From Pseudoroseomonas cervicalis (GTDB taxonomy: Bacteria; Pseudomonadota; Alphaproteobacteria; Acetobacterales; Acetobacteraceae), in the NCBI RefSeq assembly GCF_030818485.1, contig NZ_JAUTAJ010000004.1, forward strand, positions 2,508,501-2,572,500: 64,000 nt of DNA, given 5' to 3'. A program made the position numbers and the translations under genes. The notes below the pieces were generated by a model that was not told the DNA's origin, searched no databases, and was given only the letters and a program-made list of their open reading frames with translations. This document shows, in pieces, positions 17,238-28,158 of the stretch; positions within the stretch are counted from its first letter, which is position 1; each line of letters opens with the position of its first letter.

Positions 17238-19739
17238 ATGGCCTCGCGTTCGCTGCGAATCCGCCTCCTCACCTATGCCGCTTCGGGGGCGTTGCTGGCG
17301 CTCTTCGCGGGCGGCGGCTTCGTGGCCCTGCGGGTCATCAATGACGGCCGCACCCAGCGCGAGGCGATGGATGCCAGCCACCGCGCCGTCACCCTGATGC
17401 TGGAGCTGCGCAACAGCGTCTTCGAGATGGTGGGGGCGCGCAACGTCACCCTCTCCACCCCGGGGATCGAGGCGGAATCGCTGTTCCGCCCCGTCGTCAC
17501 CCGGCTGCGGGCGCAGCTGGAGCGGCTGCGCAGCATGACCCAGGAGACCGAGGAGGAGCGCCAGGCCACCGAGGCGCTGGATCGCGGCGTGCAGGGGCTG
17601 GTGACGCGGCTCGAGGCCTCGCTGCGGCTGGAGCGCTCGGCCGGGCTCGACTACGCCATGCTGCTGCGCGAGGCGAATGGCGACCGCAGCCGGCTGACCG
17701 CGCAGATCGACGCGATGATCCAGGCCGAGCGCGAGGAGCTGGCCGCCTTCAACCAGCACTACCTGACGCGGGTCGAGCAGATCCGCACGGTGATGCTGCT
17801 GCTGGTGCTGGTGGCGGCGATCCTGGCGGTGGCGGCGGTCTGGGGGCTGCACCGCTACCTCACCAGCTCGACCCGCAGCTATGACGCGCTGGCCGAGGCC
17901 AACCGCGCCAGCGGCGAGGCCAACCGCCAGCTGACGGATGAGCGCAGCCGGCTGCAATCCATCCTCGACCATGCCAGCGACCCGATCCTGCTGGTCGATG
18001 GCGATGAATGCATCCAGCTGGCCAATGCCGCCGCGGCGCAGCAATTCCGCATGCCGCAGGAGGCGCTGCCCGGCCTGCGCATCCGCAGCCTGGTGCCCGG
18101 CTATGGCGTGCGCCAGGGCGAGGTGCAGGCCAGGCGCGCCGATGGCACCGTCTTCCCCGCCGAGCTCTCCGTCGGCCCGACGGCCGAGGGCGCCTCGGTC
18201 TGCATCCTGCGCGACGTGACCGAGCGGCACCGGCTGGACGCGCTGAAGAGCGAGTTCGTCTCCACCGTCAGCCATGAGCTGCGCACGCCGCTGACCTCGA
18301 TCCGCGCCTCGCTCGGCCTGGTGATGGGCGGCGTCGCCGGCACCCTGCCCGAGCCGGTGCGCGAGCTGCTCGACATCGCCGCCAAGAATGCCGAGCGGCT
18401 GGTGCTGCTGGTCAACGACATCCTCGACATCGAGAAGATCGAGAGCGGCCGGCTCGACTTCCAGCGCGAGCGGGTCTCGGCCCGCGCCCTGCTGCAGCAG
18501 GCGGTCGCCGCCAACGCCGCCTATGGCGCGCAGTTCGAGGTGCGCTTCGAGCTGGATGAGGGCACCGAGGACGCGCTGGTCTATGCCGATGTGCAGCGCA
18601 TCCAGCAGGTGCTGGCCAATCTCCTGTCCAACGCCGCCAAATTCTCGCCGCGCGGCGGGGTGGTCGAGGTGTCGCTCGGCGTCGATGCCGGCAATGCCAT
18701 CTTCCGGGTGCGCGACCATGGCCGCGGCATCCCGCCGGAATTCCGCAACCGCATCTTCCAGCGCTTCGCCCAGGCGGATTCCTCGGATGCGCGGCAGAAG
18801 GGCGGCACCGGGCTCGGGCTCTCGATCAGCAAGGCGATCATCGAGCACCATGCCGGCAGCATCGGCTTCGAGGATGCCGAGGGCGGCGGCACCGTCTTCT
18901 GCTTCTCGCTGCCGCGGCTGGTGGAGCGGCTGTCGCAGCCGCTGCCGGCCAGCCCGGCCGGGCGCCGCCGCGCGCTGATCGTCGAGGATGACGCCGACAT
19001 CGCCCGGCTGCTGCGCCACATGCTGGACGGCTATGGCTGGGACAGCGAGGTGGCGCGCGACGCGCGCGAGGCCTTCGCCTGGCTCGACCGCGCCCGTTTC
19101 GACGCCATGACGCTCGACCTGATGCTGCCGGAGGAGGACGGGCTGTCGCTGTTCCGCCGGCTGCGCCGGCGCGAGGATGGCCGCGCCCTGCCGGTGGTGG
19201 TGATCTCGGCCACCGCCGACCATGGGCGGCGGGTGCTGAATGGCGACGCGGTCGGCGTGGTGGACTGGCTGGACAAGCCGATCGACCCGGCGCGGCTGCG
19301 CCAGGCGCTGCGCGCCGCGCTCCGCCCCGGCGGCGGCCCGGCCTGCGTGCTGCATGTCGAGGATGACCCGGATATCCGCCGCGTCGTCTCCGCCGTGATG
19401 GGCGACGAGGCGCGCATGGTCCCCGCCCGCAGCCTGGCCGAGGCGCGCGCGGCGCTGGCCGAGGACGGTCCCTTCGCCCTGGTGGTGATCGATGTCGGCC
19501 TGCCGGATGGCAGCGGCCTCGACCTGCTGCACGAGCTGCGCGCGCTGCAGCCGCCGCCGCCGGTGCTGATCTTCTCGGCCAGCGACATGGATGCGCGCAC
19601 CACGCGCAGCGTCGCCGCCGCGCTGGTGAAGAGCCGCACCGACAACCAGGCCCTGCAGGGCACCATCCTGCAGCTGATCGAAGGCGCCCCGGCCCCCGAT
19701 GGCCGGTCGTCGCACCCCACCACGGAGCCCCGGGCATGA
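17238..19739 (+). CDS. Hybrid sensor histidine kinase with PAS and two receiver domains
   Basis: The 833-residue protein has a transmembrane helix at about 13-33, a helical periplasmic sensor region (35-182), a second membrane helix (183-203), a PAS domain (235-330), a HisKA dimerisation domain with phospho-acceptor His346 (SHELRTPLTS), an HATPase domain (N465, DHGRGIP, GGTGLGLS) and two receivers. REC1 has Asp627 (TLDLMLPEEDG) and Lys680; REC2 has Asp752 (VIDVGLPDGSG) and Lys798. It should autophosphorylate on His and pass phosphate to its own receivers and onward. The next two genes overlap it and complete a phosphorelay. The ATG at 17238 was chosen because it starts just before the membrane anchor. 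Confidence 0.92.
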   Translation: MASRSLRIRLLTYAASGALLALFAGGGFVALRVINDGRTQREAMDASHRAVTLMLELRNSVFEMVGARNVTLSTPGIEAESLFRPVVTRLRAQLERLRSMTQETEEERQATEALDRGVQGLVTRLEASLRLERSAGLDYAMLLREANGDRSRLTAQIDAMIQAEREELAAFNQHYLTRVEQIRTVMLLLVLVAAILAVAAVWGLHRYLTSSTRSYDALAEANRASGEANRQLTDERSRLQSILDHASDPILLVDGDECIQLANAAAAQQFRMPQEALPGLRIRSLVPGYGVRQGEVQARRADGTVFPAELSVGPTAEGASVCILRDVTERHRLDALKSEFVSTVSHELRTPLTSIRASLGLVMGGVAGTLPEPVRELLDIAAKNAERLVLLVNDILDIEKIESGRLDFQRERVSARALLQQAVAANAAYGAQFEVRFELDEGTEDALVYADVQRIQQVLANLLSNAAKFSPRGGVVEVSLGVDAGNAIFRVRDHGRGIPPEFRNRIFQRFAQADSSDARQKGGTGLGLSISKAIIEHHAGSIGFEDAEGGGTVFCFSLPRLVERLSQPLPASPAGRRRALIVEDDADIARLLRHMLDGYGWDSEVARDAREAFAWLDRARFDAMTLDLMLPEEDGLSLFRRLRRREDGRALPVVVISATADHGRRVLNGDAVGVVDWLDKPIDPARLRQALRAALRPGGGPACVLHVEDDPDIRRVVSAVMGDEARMVPARSLAEARAALAEDGPFALVVIDVGLPDGSGLDLLHELRALQPPPPVLIFSASDMDARTTRSVAAALVKSRTDNQALQGTILQLIEGAPAPDGRSSHPTTEPRA

Positions 19740-20120
19740 GCGAGGCCGCGCTGTCGCGCATCCTGTATGTCGAGGACGATGCCGATGTCCGCCACCTGGC
19801 CAGCTTCGCGCTGAAGGCGGTGGGCGGCTTCACGGTGGAGGCCTGCGCCTCGGGCGAGGAGGCGCTGGCCCGCGCCGAGGGCTTCGCGCCGCAGCTGCTG
19901 CTGCTCGACGTGATGATGCCGGGCATGGACGGGCCGACCACGCTCGAGAGGCTGCGCACCCTGCCCGGCCTGGCCACCACGCCGGCGATCTTCATGACCG
20001 CCAAGGTGCAGCCGCAGGAGGTGGCGCGCTACCGGGCGCTCGGCAGCCTCGACGTCATCTCCAAGCCCTTCGACCCGATGACCCTGCCGGCGGCGCTGCG
20101 CGAGATCTGGGCGCGGCGCG

Positions 20121-20128
<8 letters not shown>
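19736..20128 (+). CDS. Single-domain response regulator
   Basis: The 130-residue protein is a stand-alone receiver domain: the acidic pair in YVEDDAD, phospho-acceptor Asp58 in LLLLDVMMPGMDG, the Thr in MTAKV and the conserved Lys in ISKPF. There is no output domain, so it should shuttle phosphate between proteins, much like CheY or Spo0F. Its ATG overlaps the kinase stop (ATGA) and its own end overlaps the next gene by eight bases, indicating coupled translation and a shared pathway. Confidence 0.92.
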
Positions 20129-21783
<1,655 letters not shown>

Positions 21784-21797
<14 letters not shown>

Positions 21798-22317
21798 ATC
21801 GCGTCGCTTCCTGCCGGTCTCCATCGCGGTGCTGACCGTCTCCGACACCCGCGACCTGGCGAGCGACCGCTCCGGCGCGCTGCTGGCCGAGCGGATCGAG
21901 GGCGCCGGGCACCGGCTGCACAGCCGTCAGATCGTGCGCGACGAGGTGGATGCGATCGAGGCGGTGCTGCGCGGCTGGATCGCCGACCCGGAGGTGGATG
22001 TCGGCATCACCACCGGCGGCACCGGCATCACCGGCCGCGACGTGACGCCGGAGGCCTTCGACCGGGTGCTGGAGAAGCGGATCGAGGGCTTCGGCGAGCT
22101 GTTCCGCATGCTGAGCTACCAGAAGATCGGCACCTCGACGATGCAGTCGCGCGCCATTGGCGGGGTCGCGGGCGGCACCTACCTGTTCGCGCTGCCGGGT
22201 TCCTCGGGCGCGGTGAAGGATGGCTGGGACGACATCCTTCGGTTCCAGCTGGATGCCCGCCACCGCCCCTGCAACCTGGTCGAGCTGATGCCCCGCCTGC
22301 AGGAACATCTGCGCTAA
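21784..22317 (+). CDS. moaB: Molybdenum cofactor biosynthesis protein B
   Basis: The 177-residue MogA/MoaB-fold protein has the molybdopterin-binding motif [16 protein letters not shown] and the downstream [14 protein letters not shown]. The family adenylates molybdopterin or helps insert molybdate. Its start overlaps the end of the cyclase gene by 14 bases in another frame, so it is co-transcribed, but a functional link to c-di-GMP signalling is not implied. Length and motifs are normal. Confidence 0.9.
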
Positions 22318-22358
22318 CCGAAGGCGGGGTCCGGGGGGACCCTGTCCCCCCGGCGGGG

Positions 22359-22379
22359 ATCGGACGCACTGCGTCCGAT
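22359..22379. repeat. Perfect 10-bp inverted repeat between convergent genes
   Basis: ATCGGACGCA, one C, then TGCGTCCGAT form a perfect hairpin between moaB and the convergent radical SAM gene. It is preceded by a second GC hairpin (GGGGGACCCTGTCCCCCC at about 22335-22352). The pair probably acts as a bidirectional terminator or an intergenic palindromic element. Confidence 0.6.
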
Positions 22380-22401
22380 GGGGCAGAGCCCCCTGCGCTT
22401 T

Positions 22402-23523
22402 TCAGAACAACGCCAGCTGCTTCGGCAGGCTGAGATCCTCCGGCGGGCAGAAGGCCGAGCAATCGAGCCCCTCGCCCTCCCGCTTCCCCAGCCCCAGCCT
22501 CTGCGCCGCGACGCGGAAGCGCCGCGCCAGCATCTCGGCATAGGGGCCGGTGCCGGACATGCGCTGGGCGAAATCGCTGTCATAGACGCGCCCGCCGCGG
22601 GTCTGCCGCACCAGGGAGAGCACCTTGTCGGCGCGGTCGGGCATGTGCTCGCGCAGCCAATCCTCGAACAGGCCGGCGATCTCCAGCGGCAGGCGCAGCA
22701 GGACGTAGCCGCCGCGCGTCGCGCCGGCGCTGGCGGCGCGTTCCAGGATGCGCTCCAGCTCCATGTCGTTCACCGCCGGGATCATCGGCGCAGCCAGCAC
22801 GGCGGTGGGCACGCCGGCCTCCGACAGCCGGGCCAGCGCGTCCAGCCGGCGGGCCGGCGTTGCCGCGCGCGGCTCCAGGATGCGGGCCAGCGCCGGGTCG
22901 AGGGTGGTGACGGAGAGGCAGACCCGCACCAGCCGCCGCGCCGCCAGGCGCTGCAGGATGTCGAGGTCGCGCAGCACGCCGGCCGATTTGGTGACGATGG
23001 TGACGGGGTGGCCGAAGCGCTCCAGCACCTCCAGCACGGTGCGGGTCAGCTTCAGTCGGCGCTCCACCGGCTGGTAGGGGTCGGTGTTGGAGCCGAGCGC
23101 GATGGGGCGCGGCACATAGCCGGGCTTGCGCAGCTCCTTCTCCAGCAGCGCGCCGATCTCCGGCTTGAACTGCAGCTTGGTCTCGAAATCCAGCCCGGGG
23201 GAGAGGCCGAGATAGGCGTGGCTGGGCCGGGCGTAGCAATAGACGCAGCCATGCTCGCAGCCGCGATAGGGGTTCACCGCGCGGTCGAAGCCGACATCGG
23301 GGGAGCTGTTCCAGGCGATGGCGGAGCGCGCGGCGTCGCGCGTCAGGGTGGTGGGCAGGGGCGGCAGCGCGCCGAAGGCCTCTTCCAGCGTCTGCCAGCC
23401 ATCGTCGAAGGCTTCCAGCGCCAGCCGGTCGAAGCGCACGGCCGGGTTGCTGGTGGCGCCACGGCCCTTGCGCGCCCCGTCCAGCAGCGTGGTGGCGGCG
23501 GCGCGGATGCTGCCATCCGGCAT
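22402..23523 (-). CDS. PA0069-family radical SAM protein
   Basis: The 373-residue protein has a radical SAM cysteine motif, C89-x3-C93-x2-C96 (CEHGCVYC), followed by YARPSHAYLGL. That context is typical of the PA0069/spore-photolyase-like branch often annotated as a Rv2578c-type radical SAM protein. It should bind a 4Fe-4S cluster and cleave S-adenosylmethionine to start radical chemistry; the substrate of the family is unknown. The gene ends 84 bases from moaB, which is convergent, and is divergent from the DUF2064 gene. The start has MPDGSIRA, a typical N terminus. Confidence 0.88.
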   Translation of the reverse strand: MPDGSIRAAATTLLDGARKGRGATSNPAVRFDRLALEAFDDGWQTLEEAFGALPPLPTTLTRDAARSAIAWNSSPDVGFDRAVNPYRGCEHGCVYCYARPSHAYLGLSPGLDFETKLQFKPEIGALLEKELRKPGYVPRPIALGSNTDPYQPVERRLKLTRTVLEVLERFGHPVTIVTKSAGVLRDLDILQRLAARRLVRVCLSVTTLDPALARILEPRAATPARRLDALARLSEAGVPTAVLAAPMIPAVNDMELERILERAASAGATRGGYVLLRLPLEIAGLFEDWLREHMPDRADKVLSLVRQTRGGRVYDSDFAQRMSGTGPYAEMLARRFRVAAQRLGLGKREGEGLDCSAFCPPEDLSLPKQLALF

Positions 23524-23719
23524 TGACGGGTTCCCCTTCCGTTCGCGCGACTCTTTCGCCAGCGGCCCGGCGAAGTCAAGAACATCATAAGAACGCCGAA
23601 AGCGCCCTGGCGGCGCCGGGCCAGGGCCGGGCGACTCGGGCGGCGGTCTGGTCCGGGGCCGGCGTTCCCGTTATGTCTGATCCGGGCGCGGAGACCGCGG
23701 CGCCCCAAGGGGCCGGGCC

Positions 23720-24385
23720 ATGAGGAACGACACGCTGCTGATCTTCGCCGCCGCGCCGCGGCTCGGGGTGGTGAAGCGCCGGCTGGCCAGGGGCATCGGC
23801 CCGGTGGCGGCGCTGCGCTTCCACCGCGCGCAGCTGGCGCAGATGGCGCGCGGCCCGGGGCGGGACCGGCGCTGGCGCACCATCCTGGCGCTGGCGCCCA
23901 TCGGCGGCGGCGGGCTGCCCGGCTGGCTGCTGCGCGGCTTCCCGCGGCGCGGGGCGCAGGGCCCGGGCGATCTCGGCCAGCGGCTGGCGCGCTGCACCGC
24001 GCGGCATCCGGGCCGTGTCGTGGTCATCGGCAGCGACATTCCCGGCATCACGGCCGACGACATCGCCGCCGCCTTCCGCGCGCTGGGCCGCGCCGATGCG
24101 GTGTTCGGCCCGGCCGAGGATGGCGGCTTCTGGCTGGCCGGGCTGGCGCCGCGCCGCCCCGCCCGCCCCTTCGGCGCGGTGCGCTGGGACAGCGAGCACG
24201 CGCTGGCCGACACGCTGGCCAATTTCGCCGGCCGGCGCATCGCCCTGCTGCGCACGCTGCGCGACATCGACACGGCGGAGGACCTGCTGGCGCTGCGGCA
24301 GGATCGCCGCGCCTGGACCGGGCTGCGCCGGCTGCGCGCCCGCCCCGCGCCGCCGCGCCGCGCCGAGCGCAAGCGGAAGCGCTGA
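23720..24385 (+). CDS. DUF2064 (TIGR04282-type) nucleotide-sugar transferase-like protein
   Basis: The 221-residue protein has a GT-A-like fold signature with APRLGVVKRRLA near the start, VVVIGSDIPGITADDI in the middle and FGPAEDGGFWLAGL, the usual hallmark of DUF2064 proteins. These proteins resemble glycosyltransferases or nucleotidyltransferases; some members occur in arsenosugar or cofactor-related loci, but most are uncharacterised. The 3' end is rich in Arg and Lys. It is followed after 16 bases by a TauE-like permease gene, likely in the same transcript. Confidence 0.8.
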   Translation: MRNDTLLIFAAAPRLGVVKRRLARGIGPVAALRFHRAQLAQMARGPGRDRRWRTILALAPIGGGGLPGWLLRGFPRRGAQGPGDLGQRLARCTARHPGRVVVIGSDIPGITADDIAAAFRALGRADAVFGPAEDGGFWLAGLAPRRPARPFGAVRWDSEHALADTLANFAGRRIALLRTLRDIDTAEDLLALRQDRRAWTGLRRLRARPAPPRRAERKRKR

Positions 24386-24401
24386 GCCGAGGGACATCGC
24401 G

Positions 24402-25145
24402 ATGCTGCCCGATCCGATGGCGCTGGCGGTCACGCTGGGCGCGGCCCTGGCCGCCGGGCTGGCGCGCGGCTTTTCCGGCTTCGGCGCGGCGCTGATCTTC
24501 ATCCCGCTGGCCAGCGCGGCGCTGGGGCCGCAGCTGGCGGCGCCGGTGCTGCTGCTGGTCGACAATGTCACCGCCCTGCCGATGCTGCCGCCGGCCTGGC
24601 GCCGGGCGGATCGCGGCCAGGCGCTGTCGCTGGCGGCCGGCGCGCTGGCCGGCGCCCCGGCCGGGGCCTGGCTGCTGCTGCATCTGCCGCCGGAGACGCT
24701 GCGCTGGGGCATCTGCGCCCTGGCGGCGGCGATGCTGCTGCTGCTGGCCTCAGGCTGGCGCTATGGCGGAAGGCCGGCGCTGCCGCTGTCGCTCGGCGTC
24801 GGCGCGGCGTCCGGGCTGTGCTCGGGGGCGGCGCAGCTGGGCGGGCCGCCGGTGGTGGCCTATTGGCTGGGCGGCGCCATCCCGGCGGCGCAGGTGCGCG
24901 CCAATCTGGTGCTGTTCTTCGCCTGCAGCGGCGCCATCAGCGCGGCGGTGTATCTGGCGGGCGGGCTGCTCGGGCTGCAGGCGGCGCTGCTGGCCGCGCT
25001 GGTGGCGCCGCCCTATGCCTTCGGCATCTGGGTGGGCAGCCGGCTGTTCGGCCTGGCCAGCGAGGCCGGCTTCCGCCGCGCCTGCTTCCTGCTGATCGGG
25101 CTGGCGGCGCTGCTCGGCCTGCCGCTGTGGGACGGGCTGCGCTGA
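24402..25145 (+). CDS. Sulfite exporter TauE/SafE-family permease
   Basis: The 247-residue protein is almost entirely hydrophobic, with about eight membrane helices in two similar halves. It begins with GLARGFSGFGAALIFIPL, the family's typical first repeat, and the second half opens with GAASGLCSGAAQLGGPPVV. Members export sulfite, sulfoacetate or other organosulfur anions; the substrate here is unknown. Start at 24402 chosen because it follows GAGGGACA and gives a proper first helix. Confidence 0.85.
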   Translation: MLPDPMALAVTLGAALAAGLARGFSGFGAALIFIPLASAALGPQLAAPVLLLVDNVTALPMLPPAWRRADRGQALSLAAGALAGAPAGAWLLLHLPPETLRWGICALAAAMLLLLASGWRYGGRPALPLSLGVGAASGLCSGAAQLGGPPVVAYWLGGAIPAAQVRANLVLFFACSGAISAAVYLAGGLLGLQAALLAALVAPPYAFGIWVGSRLFGLASEAGFRRACFLLIGLAALLGLPLWDGLR

Positions 25146-25263
25146 GGCGGCGGCGACGAAGGGGCGGCGGCGCTCAGGGCATGGCGCCGGCGCGCGGCCG
25201 GCGCGCCGTCAGGTCAGCGCCGCCCGCCAGCCTGCCCTGCCCGCGCCGGGAGGCCGCGCGGCC

Positions 25264-25497
25264 CTAGGATCCGCCCGGCACCTTGCCGTTGAACAAGGAC
25301 CCCATCTGGGATTGCAGGCTGCTGGCAGACTGGCTGAGCTGGCTGTTCAGCTGCACGCCGATCAGGCCGTAATTCACGGCCACCAGGCCGCCGGTGACGG
25401 TGTCGAGCTCGGACTCCGCCAGGGGCAGAGGGGCCTCCGGCAGCTGGGGCTGCGCCGGCTGTGAGGCTTCCGGGAGCGCCTTCGGGTCCTGGGTCAT
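25264..25497 (-). CDS. Double-glycine-leader peptide (bacteriocin/RiPP-like precursor)
   Basis: The ATG at 25497 sits 5 bases after AAAGGTGG. The 77-residue product has a Pro/Gln-rich N-terminal part and then SELDTVTGG at about residues 29-37. This is a classic leader end (E-L-D-x-V-x-G-G) cleaved by C39-peptidase ABC transporters or used in Nif11-like and related precursor peptides. The 40-residue remainder is Ser/Gln/Gly-rich and has no cysteine. No C39 transporter, modification enzyme or immunity gene lies nearby, so maturation would need genes elsewhere. A GTG at 25506 is an alternative start. Function not known. Confidence 0.7.
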   Translation of the reverse strand: MTQDPKALPEASQPAQPQLPEAPLPLAESELDTVTGGLVAVNYGLIGVQLNSQLSQSASSLQSQMGSLFNGKVPGGS

Positions 25498-25751
25498 GGT
25501 TGCCACCTTTCATGCCGCGCGGGAGGGTGCTGGAGGAGCGGGTCCTGTCGGGGAGCGCAGCCCGCCGCGCCGGCCCGGCCCGCGAGCCGGGCGGTGCGGC
25601 ATCGGCGAGGGCGGGGTCGGCAGCCGGGCTGAGCCTGCGGCCCAGGGGACGAGCCTGGACCTCACGGGAAGGCTACACTCACCCGGGCGGGGCCGCGCAA
25701 CACAAGAACGGCATCGCAACAAGCCGGCGGGCAGCACCGCGCCGGCGGCGC

Positions 25752-26423
25752 TCAGGCCGCGTCGGGATGCCGCAGCAGCAGGGCCAGGTTGCGCATGATC
25801 GCCGCCGTCGCGCCCCAGACGTAATGGGTGGCATGCGGCCAGACATAGAAGCTGCGCCGCTCGCCCTTCCAGATCGCCGTGCGGCGCTCCGGCAGCGCCG
25901 GGTCGAGCAGCGCGGCGAGATCGTATTCGAAGGCCTGCTCCACCTCATCCGGCGAGGGGAGGATGTTCAGCGGCGGCTCCAGCAGCGCCAGCACCGGCGT
26001 CACGTGATAGCCGGTGCCGGTCACATGGCCGGGCAGCCGGCCGAGCAGGCGCGGCAGGCGCGGATCCAGGCCGATCTCCTCCGCCGCCTCGCGCAGGGCC
26101 GCCTGCTCGGGGTTCTCGCCCGGCTCGATGCGGCCGCCGGGGAAGGAGACCTGCCCGGCATGGCTGGAGAGCTTCGCGGCGCGCAGCGTCAGCAGCAGGC
26201 TCGGGCGCGGGCCCAGCACCACCGGCACCAGCACGGCGGACGGCTTCCCCAGGGTGGCCGGGCCGGCGGCGCTGTCCAGCGGCTGCTCGCCCAGCGCGCG
26301 GTCCTCGGACGCCACGCGCTCGGCCAGCCAGCGCAGCCGGGCCGGGTCGGAGAGGCGGCGGGTCAGCTCTTCCGGGTCCAGCGCGAAACCGGCCCCGGCG
26401 GGGCGGGAGGCGGCGCCGCTCAC
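25752..26423 (-). CDS. Nudix hydrolase (CoA pyrophosphatase-like)
   Basis: The 223-residue protein has a complete Nudix box at residues 97-119 (G97, E103, then REAAEEIGL) preceded by LSSHAGQVSFPGGR, the signature of the CoA diphosphatase branch (NudL/YeaB). It should hydrolyse CoA or related nucleoside diphosphate derivatives with Mg2+. Start chosen at a GTG that overlaps the stop of the DUF1285 gene (GTGA), indicating coupled translation. Confidence 0.88.
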   Translation of the reverse strand: MSGAASRPAGAGFALDPEELTRRLSDPARLRWLAERVASEDRALGEQPLDSAAGPATLGKPSAVLVPVVLGPRPSLLLTLRAAKLSSHAGQVSFPGGRIEPGENPEQAALREAAEEIGLDPRLPRLLGRLPGHVTGTGYHVTPVLALLEPPLNILPSPDEVEQAFEYDLAALLDPALPERRTAIWKGERRSFYVWPHATHYVWGATAAIMRNLALLLRHPDAA

Positions 26424-27061
26424 CCGGCGGCCGCGCCCTGCACCGCCGGCACCTCGTCGATCGGGAAGAAGATGCCCTCGCTCCAGACGCCCAGCACCTC
26501 GCGGCCCTGCACCCGCTCGGGCTCGGCCAGCGCCACCAGCTCGTAGAAGACGGCGCGGTTGATGCGGGCCTCCAGCCCGGGGCGCACCGTCACATAGGGG
26601 CGCGGCTGGCGGGTGCGCGGGTCGATGGCGACGCGGATCGGGTGGTCGGCATCCGCCGTGACCATCTCGTCCAGATTGGTGCGGAAGGTCAGGCATTGCC
26701 GCCCCTCGCAGCGGCGCCAGAACACCTCGACGGCGACGAAGGGGGCGTCCTCCACCTCGATCGTGCCGCGCTCGGCCGGGGTCTCCAGCCAGTAGCTGCC
26801 ATCCGGCTCGCGCTTGAGGACGGAGGCGAAGAGGCAGACCAGCTCCTTGCGGCCGATCGGGCTGCCCTTGTAGTGCCAGCTGCCATCCTTGGCGATGCGC
26901 ATGTCGAGCGAACCGCATTCATGGCGCGGCCGCCCCGGCGGGCCGGAGCGCGCCGCCCTGGCGGGCTTTCGCGCCACCGCCTCGGGGGCCTGCGCGCGCA
27001 GGCAGCAGCCCTGCTCAATCCCGGATTGTTTCAATGCTTCGTCCATGCGCCCGGTGGTCAT
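26420..27061 (-). CDS. DUF1285 domain protein
   Basis: The 213-residue protein matches DUF1285: CGSLDMRIAKDGSWHYKGSP, IGRKELVCLFASVL, YWLETPAERGTIEVEDAPFV and GVWSEGIFFPIDE. Function is unknown. The first 45 residues are basic and Pro/Ala-rich and may be a dispensable extension; starts at 27061 and 27046 are both possible. It is divergent from moxR, an arrangement I recall from other alphaproteobacteria, where the DUF1285-Nudix pair usually continues into cca; here cca lies 13 kb away. Confidence 0.82.
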   Translation of the reverse strand: MTTGRMDEALKQSGIEQGCCLRAQAPEAVARKPARAARSGPPGRPRHECGSLDMRIAKDGSWHYKGSPIGRKELVCLFASVLKREPDGSYWLETPAERGTIEVEDAPFVAVEVFWRRCEGRQCLTFRTNLDEMVTADADHPIRVAIDPRTRQPRPYVTVRPGLEARINRAVFYELVALAEPERVQGREVLGVWSEGIFFPIDEVPAVQGAAAG

Positions 27062-27153
27062 AGGCTTCCCCAAGTCTCGCTCCTGGCAGAAGGGGCGGGC
27101 TGGCCAAGGCGGGCCGGCTTCCCATATCCGGCTATATAAGGAGGCACCAGGGC

Positions 27154-28158
27154 ATGGTTGAAGTGGCGGACCCCATCGATCCGAACATCCTCATCTCGGA
27201 GGTCGAGGCGCTGGGGACGCGATTGGCCCGGGTGCGCCAGGCGGTGGGCCGCGTGATCTTCGGCCAGCCCGAGGTGGTGGAGCAGGTGCTGATCACCATC
27301 CTCTCCGGCGGCCATGTGCTGCTGGTGGGCGTGCCGGGCCTGGGCAAGACCCGGCTGGTGGAGACGCTGGGCACCGTGCTGGGCCTGGCCGAGAGCCGCG
27401 TGCAGTTCACCCCCGATCTGATGCCGGCCGACATCCTGGGCAGCGAGGTGCTGGAGGAGGGCGAGGGCGGGAAACGCGCCTTCCGCTTCATCCAGGGCCC
27501 GGTTTTCTGTCAGCTGCTGATGGCGGATGAGATCAACCGCGCCAGCCCGCGCACCCAATCCGCCCTGCTGCAGGCGATGCAGGAGCGGAAGGTGGCGATG
27601 GGCGGCACCACCCATCTGCTGCCCGCCCCCTTCCATGTGCTGGCGACGCAGAACCCGATCGAGCAGGAAGGCACCTACCCGCTGCCCGAGGCGCAGCTCG
27701 ACCGCTTCCTGCTGGAGGTCGAGGTGACCTATCCGGACGAGGCGGCGGAGCGCGCCATGCTGCTGGCCACCACCGGCGCCGCCGAGGCGAAGCCCGAGCC
27801 CGCCATGAGCGCCGCCGAGCTGATCGCCGCCCAGGCGCTGATCCGCCGCATCCCGGTCAGCGAGGCGGTGCTGGACGCCATCCTGAAGCTGGTGCGCGGC
27901 GCCCGGCCGGAGACCGCCACCCTGCCGGCCGTGCAGCAGCACCTGGCCTGGGGGCCGGGGCCGCGCGCGGCGCAGGCGCTGATGCTGGCCTGCCGGGCGC
28001 GGGCCGTGCTCGATGGCCGCCTGGCGCCGAGTGTCGAGGATGTGATCGCCCTGGCCGAGCCGGTGCTGCGCCACCGCATGGCGCTGAATTTCTCCGCCCG
28101 CGCCGATGGGGTGAAGCTCGCGGACGTGATCGGCGCGCTGAAGGCCAGCCTTGGCTGA
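27154..28158 (+). CDS. MoxR-family AAA+ ATPase
   Basis: The 334-residue protein has Walker A GVPGLGKT (59-66), Walker B QLLMADEINRA and the family segment ATQNPIEQEGTYPLPEAQLDRF. MoxR ATPases act as chaperones, remodelling or activating partner proteins that contain von Willebrand A or related domains. The gene heads an operon with DUF58, BatA/DUF4159 and a further large membrane protein, a standard MoxR module. GGAGGCACC upstream supports the ATG. Confidence 0.93.
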   Translation: MVEVADPIDPNILISEVEALGTRLARVRQAVGRVIFGQPEVVEQVLITILSGGHVLLVGVPGLGKTRLVETLGTVLGLAESRVQFTPDLMPADILGSEVLEEGEGGKRAFRFIQGPVFCQLLMADEINRASPRTQSALLQAMQERKVAMGGTTHLLPAPFHVLATQNPIEQEGTYPLPEAQLDRFLLEVEVTYPDEAAERAMLLATTGAAEAKPEPAMSAAELIAAQALIRRIPVSEAVLDAILKLVRGARPETATLPAVQQHLAWGPGPRAAQALMLACRARAVLDGRLAPSVEDVIALAEPVLRHRMALNFSARADGVKLADVIGALKASLG

